Assembly (NCBI RefSeq): GCF_040581485.1
Contig: NC_090132.1
Location: 9,001,001 to 9,065,000, forward strand
DNA: 64,000 nt
Origin: Linepithema humile
Lineage: Eukaryota > Arthropoda > Insecta > Hymenoptera > Formicidae
Direction: 5' to 3'
Shown: in pieces, positions 36,422-50,331 of the stretch
Numbering within the stretch: position 1 is the first letter of the stretch
Layout of the letters: every line of letters begins with the position of its first letter
Notes under the pieces: generated by a model
The model's input: the letters and a program-made list of their open reading frames with translations, nothing else
Databases searched by the model: none
What the model was told of the DNA's origin: nothing
Translations under genes and position numbers: made by a program

Positions 36422-36920
36422 GCGTAAAGGCGCCGGTGTGCAGCGAGCAGCCGGTAGGAAAGTCCTCGGAAAATTGCGGATCCCGCGTCCCGCCTTTGGA
36501 AAAAGTCAGCCCGGGGCATGAGTCGGTGGGGGGGAGGGGGGGGGGGAGACACAATGGCCCACACGATCCGATCGCCGCCAATATTTTGACAATGCACCGG
36601 CTATTGACTGGCTGGGGTGCCGCGAGAGAGAGAGACGCAGCCACTGTGGAATCCTCCCGAGGGGTGGCACAACCGTAACAGGGTGTTGGTGTAAAAGGGA
36701 ACGTCGTGATGTCGCGCTGACTTGAATGAAGCCAACCGCACGGCGGAGGGTCGATCGCGTTGGTGTTGGTGGCGGTGGTGGTGGTTTTATTGTCCGAAAT
36801 CCACAAAGTATCAGCTCAATACGGAATGCAATCTGGCAAATGTCTCCCGGCCAACTGCATCGCTCCGGCCTGGCACCTAAGGCGACCATCTCTTCTCCCT
36901 TCTTCTCCCGTGTCTATCTG

Positions 36921-36947
36921 CCTACCTACCTACCTACCTACCTACCT
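36921..36947. repeat. (CTAC)n tetranucleotide repeat
   Basis: About six CTAC units, followed by degenerate CTATCTACC copies to about 36970. Confidence 0.9.
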
Positions 36948-39674
36948 TTCTACTACCCACCTATCTACCTGGCCACAATACCTTGTTGCCGTTGTTTATG
37001 TAATCCTATTATTCCGTATTGTACCGCTCAAGAAACATTCCCAGGGATGCTCATTCCGTCGGCGCGGCGGCCGAGATCACGAGCGGCTTTCTCCGCTCGG
37101 TAATACGATTGCGTGCTCGCGCAATTAATACCTTGTTCGTACTGAAATAATGTTCAATACTATTTTACGCAATTTTAAAGTGAAGAGTGGCCGTCAAAGA
37201 ATCATTGTTGAACTCGGATTGAAAATAAGTTTAAACAATAAATTTCACATTGCAAACTCAGTATCTCAAAATTTATTTAAAATTTATATTTTAATCGTAT
37301 TGTGACGTTACATTTGTAATAATTAAAATTAGTAACAATTCAATTTAAGAATAACAAATTTAATAACAATTCAAATTAGTCGAAAATTAATTTTTTGCTT
37401 TGTATATTTATTGGCGACGCGCGTGGCAAAATCGCGGTGGCTTTACGCAGTCTGAATTTTGTTGAAAAATGTGAATCTTCACATTTCGTGAAATGTGTAC
37501 GTGTAGAGAGTTATGGGAATTTCTCACCAGTCGCACGGAGACGCGAGCTTGAGAAACTCTGACCGCACGGAGTCAGGTATGTTAGGAAAATATATAAATG
37601 GGTTCCCCACAAAACGGAGAAGTCTGGCGGTTGACAGGCAGCGGGGTGCACGATGCTTCATTGTTAGCTCATTGTTGGCGATTTCTTCTGCTTTATGCAC
37701 TCGCTATCTTCTCCACGCTATGGTCTCCGAATCGCTGAAGACGTCGCGCGGCAAAGGGGAAACGATGTTGAATTTAGCATTCATTGTGAACGGCTACGGA
37801 ACTGGACACCCTCCACGCGATGGAAGTGCTCTCGTAACGTATTAAAAAAAAAAAGTACATAAAAATAGTGGGAGTGCAACACCTACGACTTAAAAGAAGA
37901 GATAAAAGGAGAAACCCTTCCCTTTCATAATGCGCCGACTTGAACTAGCGTGTCTGCGACGAATCGGTCAGTGGTTTAGCGAGAAGAAAGTGATTATTAT
38001 ATTGCGTAACGTCCCACTGGGTTATATTCAAAAATTTTCTTTGACGCATTCGAATTTGTTTCGTAGCGTCGAAAAAAAATTTGTATCGTGGGAATTTAAT
38101 TATGAATCCGGATCGTGTGTGCTCGAGATTACACCGATAGAAAAAAGCGTAGATGGCCCGAAAAGATACGTAAAACGGGATTCCAAGCAGTTCAAATCTA
38201 AATCCGTAGACAATAAGCTTTTGCTACCTACTTTTAATCTTGACAAAAAGAGAACAAAGAACTATCGATTTATATCTCGTAACGAGATTATATGAAAAAT
38301 TCATTTCGAGAAAAATATATTGTTGTTAGTAAATTTACCGTTAGCAAAGCGGTATCGAAGGTATTGCACACAGTGAGAAAAATATTCAATAACGACCAAT
38401 TTGTCGAAATTAATTTAGATCAAAAGATTAGTACACAACACTGAGAATGAGAAGATTAATTTACGAATAATCTTTCGCGAGCCCGAATGAAAGAAGAAAG
38501 ATTTCTGTGTTGCGGAAGGATCTCTCGTGATGAAAAGCCCGCGATCATTCGATAATTCATTCGCGGCGGATTCCCGCAAGTGCTCATTACGTCTCGCGAG
38601 GTTGTATGCCGAGTTTCTATCGAACTTGCGATAAAGCTCGGACCCGCGCTCGGCTGGATCGCGTGCAATTTCGACGTAGCGGGAGTAAGTAATACGTCGC
38701 TGATTACAGGCTGCCACGCGTCTTACGTCTGTCTCTCGATCGGATGTAAATAATAACGAGCGCTTCCCACGGGAGAGTATGTGTAGCTCGGCCGATAGCG
38801 CGTCGGGACAGCCGCACGGGTTCTCCGCAGGAATTTGAATCTCATAAAAGCCGAACAACCAGGCTGTCGGCGATGACGATAGTGTTTAGAGACATTTTGC
38901 AATCCCTCTAGTCGATGGAGCGTATCTATGCACACGAAGAGTTCCTCATCAGTGTCTTAATCCGTTATGTCACGAAATCGCTTCGATCCTTCAAAATTCT
39001 CCGCATTCAATGATGTCATAAATACAGCAACGCGATGTAATTAAAATATTTTTATATTTAATTCGCTTGTGATATTTAATTGTGTCGATTTGAGAATCGC
39101 GTTTATTTTCTTTAAAAAGTATAATTAAAAAATATATATATAATTTTTAAAAATTTTGCTTGAACATACGAATATCGTTATTTCATCACATTTCCCAGAT
39201 CGTTTTTTATTCAATATGATTAAATAATACGAAAAAAGAAAATTAACGTGCAATTAAAAGGACGAATTTTATTTAATTCTGAAACTGCTGGTCCAATTTA
39301 ATTTAATCCATTTCGGAAAAAGTTCCGTTGTCGAAGGGTTTGACGAGCGGAAACATTTGCTCGACGTTACGAAGTCGACCCGATGTTCAGAAACTCGCGT
39401 CGCTCGACGGACGATGATGGTACACGTTCGTGAGATACAATGCTTTTTATTTCATTCTTCTCGCCACGCATCCAAGGGCCCACCCAAGGGACCGGCAAGG
39501 GATCCCGAAGTCGTCGTTTGAATGCCAGCAGGATACAATTACTACGAAACTATTATTCGAAGATGAAACGAACGCGAAGTAAACAAGGTAGCGCGCGGTA
39601 AAGAGAGCCGATAGATCTCCGTCAATCAGCTAATAAGACCGAGTCTCAAACATGATCAAGGCGATAATAGCAGT

Positions 39675-39724
39675 AATGACTCGTGCTCAATCATGTTCTC
39701 ACCTTAGATGAGAGACGAGTCATT
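39675..39724. other. 50-base foldback
   Basis: AATGACTCGT at 39675-39684 and ACGAGTCATT at 39715-39724 are perfect reverse complements. The 30-base interior has a small inner stem, TCTCA/TGAGA. It lies in gene-free DNA. Confidence 0.8.
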
Positions 39725-40045
39725 GAGGATAGTTAAAAAAAAGTCTCACACGTTGATATTAAAACCTTTAATTAAGTTCCTGTCCTTTTCGCGATATCGA
39801 AGTAAAAAGATTCAGCCGGATACGCCGTGATCGATACGATACGTCGAAGCCGCGTCAGGTTACGAAGGTTAATTACCCGACAGGTACGCGTCGTGGTAGA
39901 GAGGATACGCGCCGTCAGTGAGCCGTCAATACCGGTATCCTCCCAAATCTGGCTGGATAAAACATTTCCATGCGAATGGATTGTTAGGGATGCCGTTACG
40001 CCTCGATAAAAAACCGGTTCCCGAATCGCAAATCTAGCCGTTCCC

Positions 40046-40083
40046 GGCGCGCTTCTCGCGCACTAGCGCGCGAGGCGAGCGCC
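40046..40083. other. GC-rich foldback
   Basis: GGCGC pairs with GCGCC and CTCGCGC pairs with GCGCGAG around a six-base loop, with a four-base internal mismatch. A second quasi-palindrome, ATAGCGCG-T-CGCGCTAT, lies 150 bases on at 40231-40247. Confidence 0.75.
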
Positions 40084-43000
40084 GTGACTCGCCGTATTAC
40101 TCGCCGATTCGGCTTAACTGCTGATGCTGACCGACGGTGTTTTATCTGGCGTCTGATCTGACGTTTCTCAAACCCGTTTAGAATGCCGAATTTCGGGCGT
40201 AGGACCTTGCGCCGCGCCGTTTCTCTCTATATAGCGCGTCGCGCTATCATAAATATTTCATTTTCCCAAGCGAAAGGTTATCGCCGGCTTGTTAATTTTA
40301 AAGCGTCTAATTTATTCCGCGGCCGTTCTCCGGCGCCGTTTTCGCCGAGGAGCCGCGTGAAATAAAACACCCGCTCGCCGGGCGTAAATTATCCTCTATT
40401 GGGCTCTTAACGCCAACGCCAATTTATCCAACGTGTCTCTATCTTAGCGCATAATAGAGAAATTAGGATAATTTTCGCGGACAGTATCGATGACATTATA
40501 TCTCCATTTATAAACAATATCATTTTTGCCGTTTTCTAGTGGATTTCTATTTTTCTTATAATGCAATTTAATTCTACATACGTTTTTTGATATCGATGAT
40601 ATATCGCTTATTTTCTTAATAAATATTTTGATCGTCTGAGTTTCTTTTTAATAAACAGTTCAAGGTGTTAATAATTTTTATGCGTTGGACAATTAAAGGA
40701 TTTCGAGTAATCAGTTTGAATAATAAAAAGATTTTTTTAAAATTTAACAAAATTTTATTCTTTATTTAAATTTAAGTAGGTCTTTATCTTACAAGTGGAA
40801 ATTTAACTTCAGAATAAAGGAGTTAAAAAGATATTTAAACTTAAATGTTAAAAGATAATGATATGAAACAGCATTCAGTGAAATTGTCACTAAAGAGAAA
40901 GAAATAGACTTTAAATTGGTCAAATAATTCGTAGATGAAAAGCAGAGTATTATTAGACGTCGTGCATTTAAAATATATAGCTGAGAAAAACTAAGAAAAA
41001 TCTTGGGAAAATATCAAGGACAAATTTAAAGTTATATTAAAACACAAATGTAGAAAAATATATATATAAAAGATACATGAGAGAATTAAAAATTGAATAG
41101 TTCTATGTATTTAATGTTTGTAATTATTTATTTAAATAAGCGATAGCTATTTTATCCACCTCGTTCCACCGTTGTTAATTTGCAGAAATATTTCAATACG
41201 CTCTCGTACTATTTATTTTACTATAAAATAAGCAGTGTCATGAATATTAAACTCACGAAATTTACTGACTGCTGAAATGTCCACTAAAATTTCGAAATCG
41301 ACTGGGGAAATTTTTTTTCGGCTCAATAACATTATGGAATGTGGACCAGGCATGCAGGTTAATTTAGGCCTACGAGGCGGACGCACAGGCCCAACCGTTT
41401 AAAAACCACGGCGATCGATCCGGCAGAGTATCCACGTAAAAGGAATTCGAAGTAAATTCGCAAACACATATCAGGCAAACGAGGGCAAACACGGTACGAA
41501 AATATTTCCGCGGCAATTTATTCGCGGCACGTTATTCCGTAATGCACCTTTTTGCTCGATAAACATTGGATCGCCATATAAACGCCGGGGTTTGAAATAA
41601 AACATACCATTTCGACAAATCTCCGCCGTTAAACGAGACGCCGACCGTATTTTTCTACGTTCAAGTAGAGAATGTTACGTATAAACTGCATGTATAATAG
41701 TCGCGACGTACATGCGCCGTGTAACCGCAGAAATGTCGAATATGCATATATAACGTGTGAGAGGAACCCCGTTCAAAGCTCGCATATTCAAGTAATGTAT
41801 GACGTATTCGCGTACGCTCTCCAAACTGCATATAGAATATGCATATTCGCCCGCGCAATTTCGAGCTATATTACGCGCATATCTTTTTTTTTTTTGCACC
41901 TTTTTTGAGCAAACCCTTAACCGGTGATGTGCGGTCCCGCGCTATGTGCTCCACAAACATTCACACACCCTTGTTCGTAGCTTGCTTGATAAACTATTTT
42001 CATCGGCACATTGCGTCCGACGTTTAAATGATATTCCATCAACTATTCTCATGCAAAATGATTCTCCTCTAATTTGAGCGAAAAAAAAAAATAAACAAAA
42101 AATTATCACGAGAAAAGAGATAAACATCCAGGTCAAATATTTATATTATATTGGTTGAAGATCGATAAAAGGATACATTTATGTCATTCCGCATTGTTAA
42201 TCACTCGAGCTGCCTTTAAAATTATATCGTAACGCGCTCAATGCGTCAATTTTTCTTCCTCAATTTTGTTTCTTATATCGATATGTAGTTTTAGATGATC
42301 GCGTCGCCGCGGATCGATATTCACGATGTATCGTTGCGAAGAAAGATCGCGAAGTAAATCGGTAGCTAGTTGCTGGGTAAATATTCCGCACCCCAGGAAT
42401 TAACTATCGGTGGATGGGTTTAGGGGAGAAGGTCATGACGGTCGCTACGGCTGTTTGTTCTGCCTGGGAAATGACAGCTGACCCGCAATCCCGGTCCTCA
42501 GAACCATTCTGGCGAGAGAGACTAGCGGAAGGAGGGAGGGCGAGACGGCCTCCACCGAGTCAATATAGCGACGCGGAGTTTCTTTTGCGTACGTCTACTC
42601 GCGGAATGACTCGCATTCTTGGTTCGACAAAAGAACTATTTCCGAGTTGCAAGTGGACGCTTTAAAGTCTACAAAAATTGTTGTTGTTCCTCCCCTTCTT
42701 CGAGCCTGCGGGAGTCGGCATTTCCCGATATTCCGTGGGAAGAATTAATATTTACAATTCCGGCATTTTTGGACCGGGAATGCAGAGCACTTCGTGAAAT
42801 TAAAGGGTTTGGAATAAAAATCGTGCGCGACGTTTCCCCGGAAATGTTCCACCGAGAGTAAAAACGCTGCGGTGATATATTTATTTCCATAGCTACTTCA
42901 TAGGTATAACACGTTGAATGTATACGCTGAACGCACGTAAGACCGTACACTGTGCGAATAGCCGTTTCTACGTGCAGACGGTGTGGGTGATCGCGCATGC

Positions 43001-46000
43001 AAAGAACGCTTTGACTTTAGTGTACGGATTTTCGACTCTATCGGCGGATATCAAAACATCGCTTCGATATCTCAGATATACGTTCTTTCCTTTTATCCCG
43101 CTGTAGTTTTATCCTTATTTTTCTGTAACATCTATCGGTTGTGCATATAATATATATGTTACGTTTCTACACATTTAGATATTTTATATTTCTGAAAAAA
43201 TAATTCGCAAACTAATATCTCTCTTTACAACGTTATTTCAACGTTATCAATTTTTTTATATTTGTTAATTGCAATTATTTGATAAGTAAAAAAATTCTGG
43301 TCTTAATTCAAATATAAACCTTACATAATTTATGTTACTGGATACTTTCGCTGTATCTTTCGGGCTGCAGAAAACATTAGTTTCGGTCCCACCTTTTCTC
43401 ATTCCACGCAGTTGTCGAAAGGTATCCGGCGCTAAACGACGAACGGTATCTAAATCAGAGGCGAGATAAAAACATTTTGACGGAACAGGCCGGGACGGTA
43501 GGCTCGTTACGCACGAGTTATCGGCAAAAATCGAAGCTATTCGACATGGCTACACGGGAAGAATCCAATTAGATGTAACGGCGCGCTCGTTCGCGGATTT
43601 ATTTACCGCCGCATAAATCTCGACAGTTGTAATATTTCGGTCCCGTTTTTTTTTTTTTCTTTCTCCCCGAATGTTCTTGTCGACGACGTTATACTGCGCC
43701 GTGTGGCTTTCCCCCCCGCGCGCGCGATTTTTTTCGTTTCTCGCCGGAAAGAGCGGGGGAGAAGATGCGCCACATATTGCACATAAATTTCGCACGCTCC
43801 GTCATAAAAAGTCCGTTGGCGTCTCTGTGCATTATATCGCCATAACGGTGACCAGGCGGGCGTGTCACGCTTTTCCCTCTGTCCCGCTGTTAGGCGGAAA
43901 ATAAGATTCATTTTTCTCAGCGCGACCGACAGAACGACAACTGTGCGACTTAGTGCGATTTTATACGCGCCGAGCGCGGTGAGTGAATAAATTCAGACGC
44001 TTTGTCACGGGAATTTTTTTATCCGCAGTCCTAATTTTGATCCAACTCGGCGCTGATAATGACCGTCCTTGTCGCCGCTCTCGAATTAACGTTCAGTCTA
44101 AACGATAATAAATACGGCACGAGAGACCGTATCGATCCAAAAGTCGCTGTCGCCGGCGAAAAACGACGGGATAACAATAACGCAAGCACGCTCGTTAGCC
44201 ATACATATGCGCATGAAGACGCAAATATTTGATAGTGCGCATACAGGCAGGACTTGTGCGAAGATCGTACCAATTTCAGCGCGACGAAATTTGGACTAAT
44301 TAAATGTGCACGATGTCGCGGCTGTGGTGTTGATCTTGTCAAGGCTGCGTTAATTCGGTCTGTAATAATTAAGCGGATTCCTTCATATAGGGACTTCATA
44401 TGCAATATGCATACCGCAGTTAACTATGGCAAGGATAAAGATTGCCGCATGGAAGATGGGTTTTGCCACATTTTTAAGCAAGTCGGATCGTTAAGAAAAA
44501 TATTAAAGGTACAATTGTCGTAAAGTGAAGGTACACTTGTCACGTATGACTTTTTACGCAGCTATTAAAATTTTTAATTTCAACAATTAATATGATAATT
44601 TAAGATTTATACTTTAACGGTATAGCAACTTGATGATCAATAAATGTTTCTCAATTTTTGCAAGTAACATTCTCACAGTCAAATATATTATCCCGTTATA
44701 AAATACTACTTTAGCTTATCGAGGAGTGCTAGATAAGGCAAAAGGAGACGAAAGACGGCGTACACGACCGCGGCACGAAACTCTTCATTTAGAAGGTTGT
44801 TTAACTCGCGGGAGATGTATCGATAATCTGACGGGGGAGAGAAATACGAAGGGGCGGGGGGGAGGTGTAACGTACGGTGCGGCCGCGTACACACTTGCCG
44901 TACACAAAAGCGGAGCTCATTTTATCTTCGGAGGGTCGGAGCATCAGCTTCTCCCGCAACGACCGCGCGGATCGATCCGATCGATAGCCAGCATTTGGAA
45001 GATCGAACCGATCGATAACTGATCCGGGCGAACGATCCCGCCACCTTTTTCTTTCAAGAGATTTCTCCACATAGGGCCATATAGACTCGCGTTAGAATTT
45101 TTTCGAGTGCGGGGGGATGGGGGGGGGGGGAGTGGACGGGAGGAGAGTCATTGGGCGCGATTGGTCCACCAGATTACACTTTCCTAAATGAACCGTGCGT
45201 GCCTCGGATTGCGTGAACTTCCGAGAGGAGCAGTGCTCCATCGTCCTTTTTTTTCGGGAACAGATGCCGCCGGATTTTCTAGATCGTAGTTGATAAGGTA
45301 ATAAAGGCAAACGGAAAACAATCCGCCTGCGTGAGAAGGCTGAATTTTATAATTAGCCGGCTGGTCGATAGAATTTCCGGCTTTCGCTGCGGCATCATAA
45401 TATTACGTAGCCAATTTTGCATTGTGTGCCTATTCATTAACTTCGTGTTGTTCAAAAATTTAAAATAAGTACGTATATAATAATGTACTATTAAAATGTA
45501 TCTTGATGCTCGACATAAATGTTCCTGGGCATGAAGTTTTTATCAAATTCTTTTTTCAGAAATTTTATAATATCCACAGGAATTTATGCTCTGTATGGTA
45601 ACGTTTTAATCTGCTGCATGACGACGTCAGCTCCACGTATCGTCGAACACGTCATTGTGCTGTTGTGATGTTACGGTATTGACAAGCAATTATGTGGGCG
45701 TTTAACGTGGCTTACAGATTCTTCAGAAATTCTTTGGGAAAATATTAAAAGAATCTTTCGCTAAATATTGCAAAACTCCTATTGAATATGTACTGACAAA
45801 AAGAGATAACTTAGACAAATATAAAAATAGAGTATAATAAAATATCTGTTAATATTGATCGACTAAGCATTGCACATACATTTTATGTATGAAATACATT
45901 TCATATGGAGTGTCTCAAATATGCCAGGAAATTTGGATTTCGATTTTCGAAAATAAATTCTGAAGAATCTTATCTTATGCGTACTAGCGTTTGATATGTT

Positions 46001-48809
46001 AACACCTTAGTAATTATATAAATTAAATTTCTATACGAAATTTATTTTGAACCGTTAAAAAGATCGATGATTAAAATTGAGTTAATATTCCGATACACCC
46101 GATGCGTGCATCTCAATTTGTCTGCATAAATTACAGCAAAACAGCTAAACGCACATATTGCGCAGCAACGGTTAAATGGCGCTTCTACCGCTCGGACCGC
46201 GGGATGCCGTTGACAATATGTCTGTAATCAACTACTCATTTGTCTCGTGTCAGATGATAATAAATGCTTATCTATCTGTTTATCCGCCCCTCGGCGCCGC
46301 CGTTGCCTGGGTGGTCGCCGCAAGCTTTTGTCGGACAATAAATACCGAGCCACCGTAAACATGCAAATGAAAAGATTCGCGCCGGCTTTCGGTTAGATCC
46401 CGCGTTAGGCCGCAACTAATGGGCCCCTACTTCGTCATCCATATGAATTTATATCTGCCTCGAGAATAAGCCGCGGTGATACTTTCCGCTCGCGGAGACT
46501 CTTCGCGGCGGGTAGCTCGGTGCGGTTTAAACGGCGAGTAGAGTCCGCCCTTTCCAGGGAGAAATAAAAGCGGCCTTTAATGTTTTACGAAACTTTGTAC
46601 AAATTGTATTTACGGGCGCCATAGATATTGTTTAAAATTTCATCACGACGTCTTTATAAAAAAAAAAAAACTTTTGCCATGTCTAATAAGATTTGTAGAC
46701 GTTTCGCAGCCAACGGTGTGAAATAACATATCGTTTAATTTTTTACTTTCCCGAAAAGGAGCCTTATATATTATCCCGCTTCTTAACGTACGCAACTTAC
46801 TCCGCTTTTGTGCTCCATAAGCCATAAAGCATGCCGCTGTTCCGTTGAAATTGTTTTAGTTTTTCTAAATATCTAGAAAATGATCATTCTTCGTATTCGG
46901 ACAATTGACACTAATGTTACTTCAATTCATGATTTTTATTATGTCGATAAGTTAAATAAAACACAACCAATTTCACAACTGTCTTTTAAACCGTATAAAA
47001 CTTGAAACTGAAAAATGTATAGTGCTGGTAGAGAATTTTATGTATAAGATTACATGTTTAGTTAAAAGATGTAATCAACATAGGACATGGAGATACGTGA
47101 CAGAGGAAAATATTAACCGAACCGGTCAACGGGAAGGAATTTTAAAATGCGAGTTCTTCGCGTTGTATATACATAGGACGACACGGACACGTATTTCTAC
47201 TCGTTAGGGAATAGACGCTCGTAGTTTGCATGGAATCATGTCGATTCGATTTATCGTTCGATAAGGTTTTCCTGAGAACGACGGGACCGTGGCATTGTTC
47301 GACTATTGGCGTTTCTTTGGGGAGTTTGGAATGCATCCCTTTGAAATGCATAAAGTACATTATCGAGACAGACGGGCATCTAGATTTTTTTTCCCCTACT
47401 TTTTCTCTCTTTGTTCAATTTATGTTACAAAATGCAATAATGTTACGCGTATTTCCAAAATTATTGAAACTATAGAAACTAACCTCAAAGGACGCTGCAG
47501 TATTACGTTTTCTGTCACTAATACAAATATTCTGTGCTTATGCAGAATATCCTGAAACTGTTTCATTTGCAGTAAAGTCTATTGCTTTAGTATTTGCTTT
47601 TTGTATAAATTTAGTTGGGAGCTGTTTCACCGTGTTTCACTAATGTTCCTGTTTCTCGACAAATATTTTGATATTCAAACCTTAAAATTGATTGCGAATA
47701 AAACTAGAGCGTTTAAAATGAATCGAAATGTAAGTACAATTCAAAATTATTATTTCTTTTATATTGAAACAGTCACTATTAGTTTGTCCTTTAATGTTTC
47801 TCATTAAACTGTAACTACGGCGAACTCGAAGCGCGCTCATTTTCCAGATGATGATACGAGGATGCTTCATAATTCAGCAGCTGACAGTGTCGGAAGAATC
47901 GCACATTCGACACCCCGATTTGCGGAAATCGTATCTTTCCCCAACAGTGATCTCGCACGCGCGATCTTCCGACGCAGCTGATTATTCTCGTTTCTAATAA
48001 ATAATGTATCTTTCGATCTGCGAATCCAGTAGAGACCGTTTCTCCGCGCACAGTGCATAGTGAAGGAAGACCGCGAACATGTATTATCGACACATCGGGA
48101 ATAAAGGGGCGACACGTCAGATTTATCTAAAGAATAGAAGGGGAGGAGGGAAAAATATTTTGGCGAGCACAATGATACTACAAATAAATGATGATTTTTG
48201 TAGTTGCAATATCGAAAGTCCCGACGATGCTCCCGTCGAATTATTGTTATTATTCGGGAGGTCTTTCTGCCGTTCTGTCATTATCACGCTGCAGCAACAA
48301 AATCGAAACACTCGGCTCGTTTGTTTTATATATGAGATCCTAAAATGGATGAAGTTCTCGATATTCGTATCAAACTTTAACTTGCTTTGGTCAGTTCTCT
48401 GATTGATCAGGTCATCAAAAAATTGGTCATTTAGCGCTGTTATAAATAGTCAAACTTAAATTTAGATTATGACCTCAGAAAAAATACATCTTCAAAGGGG
48501 TCAAATGTCACAGTAACAAACTTTTTTATTTTTTGAAACTTTATCCACTTTAGAATTGAACGCTTATTAGTAGAAACACTCTATGAGTTTTTTTTATTTC
48601 TGCCGTTCGATATTGTAGCTTTTAAGTCCTGCGCATTTTATGCGCCTAAATGAAATAAACTGTTTGAATAATTCTCTGCATTTTATTTCGCTTTATACTA
48701 TAGCAATTTATTCACAATTTTAAATGTAGAAATAATATTTATATAAAATTTCGCCCCGCCCAGAAAAATTTGCTTTTATCATTTTTCGTATTAGAACAAA
48801 CAAATGCGC

Positions 48810-48833
48810 ACGTGAATTATAACGAATTCACGT
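48810..48833. other. 9-bp stem hairpin
   Basis: ACGTGAATT, loop ATAACG, AATTCACGT. Gene-free AT-rich DNA surrounds it. Confidence 0.75.
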
Positions 48834-50306
48834 AAATGACTCAACCTGATATTTCATAATTTAATTCCATTTTATAACAAGTGAACTACACAATAAAATC
48901 TCTGGAATAAAATTTCCATATCATTTTGCTGACATGTAAAATTTATTGCCTTTGCCATGCCTCCGTTAAAAACGTATTTTTTTTTTTTTTTTCTTTCCAA
49001 ACCAACCGTTGATAAATAATAACGTAGAACTTTCCGTCGCGCGTAATATTCGTTTCTATCAAGGCGAGCTTTAAAGATTTTTACCCGGGCACGGAAATTC
49101 ACACGCAAGGGGATTGAGTTTCCGAGCTATCTTATCCCTTTGCCGTTTCCGTCTCGTCGCGAGAGATCTTCGACGATCGCACAGCCGTTCTCGCGTGACT
49201 CACGCCGACGGCGCGGAGGTGAGGGTGCAACCCGGTCGCCCCCTACGAAAACAGCGCGCGCTACTTCGACGCCCGATATTTCGACTCTCTATCTGCGCCC
49301 CCACAAGGGGGTTGCGTGGGATTAGAAATACCCTCACGGCCCCGGCATGCATTATAGATGCTCGCGCCTTAGATTAGAGGAGGCGGCGGCGGTGGGCGTG
49401 CGGCGCGCCGCCCGGCAAAAATAGTCCACTCGTAAAGGCAATAGCTTTTACGTTCCACGGCTGTGTATTTTAAGCGGGCCGATACGATGCATGCACGGGA
49501 TAACGGTGTCGTTTCTGACGTTTCCCCCAAACGTGACGAAATTAAAATTATTATCACATTACGTCGCGCCTGTATATAACAACGATATCATTTAAAGATC
49601 ATATTTTACGGCGAACAAAAAAAATCTTCTATTTTATTTCGTCAATTTTTCACAGTCTTTTATTATTTAGTCATTTTTGTGAGTCGCAGATATGATTTAT
49701 AACGTGTATCATTTATAGTTTTATCAATATTAGTTTGCGCGATAAGAAGTTGTGTGTGTTTAGGAGAGAGCACAGATAAATGATATCTTGTATAAATTTT
49801 ATCAAAGAAACTCAGATCTCTTTTGGGATATAAATATTTTTTCATCGATTAATGACAAATGGAAATATCTTGTTATTGAGGCGCCAGCTGTCTAACGTAA
49901 TTTATGGAAGTACTCGGAATATGGAATAATATATCACTGGTATGCGCGATTTTGACATATCAAAATAAAGTAAAAAAAAAAATTTAGAGATAATTATTCC
50001 GATATATTATTATATTAGTAAAGGAGTCATGCATATCATCGTTATAATATGCGTCAAGTTATAAAATTTTACATATATTATACACAATAATCGTTTTTTT
50101 TCAACTTGCCTTAATTATACTTGTCGCGTTGCACGTTGTTAACAGTCAGTTGCATCAGCGTAGCAATTAACAGAATTTTCTATCTATAGCACAATCATAA
50201 AGAGATTAGTAACTACAGTTAGCTGCAGAGGCTTTTGATGTAACTGACCCGAGGCGTTACTGTATTACGCAAAAGGTTATACAGCAACATATTACCTTCG
50301 CATATG

Positions 50307-50331
50307 ATATCTGGTTTAAATAACCAGATAT
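50307..50331. other. Perfect 10-bp stem hairpin
   Basis: ATATCTGGTT, loop TAAAT, AACCAGATAT. It lies in AT-rich gene-free DNA, and the arms contain non-AT positions (CTGG/CCAG), so it is more than simple sequence. Confidence 0.85.

Larger units (their letters stand above)
33042..44800. other. Upstream territory of Toll, middle part; no gene seen
   Basis: Alternating AT-rich (35.1-36.1, 37.1-37.5, 39.0-39.3, 40.5-41.3 kb) and CpG-rich (36.3-36.9, 40.0-40.4 kb) DNA. Several foldbacks are listed separately. The frame at 37930-38295 is lysine-rich and unlike any family I know. Confidence 0.6.
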
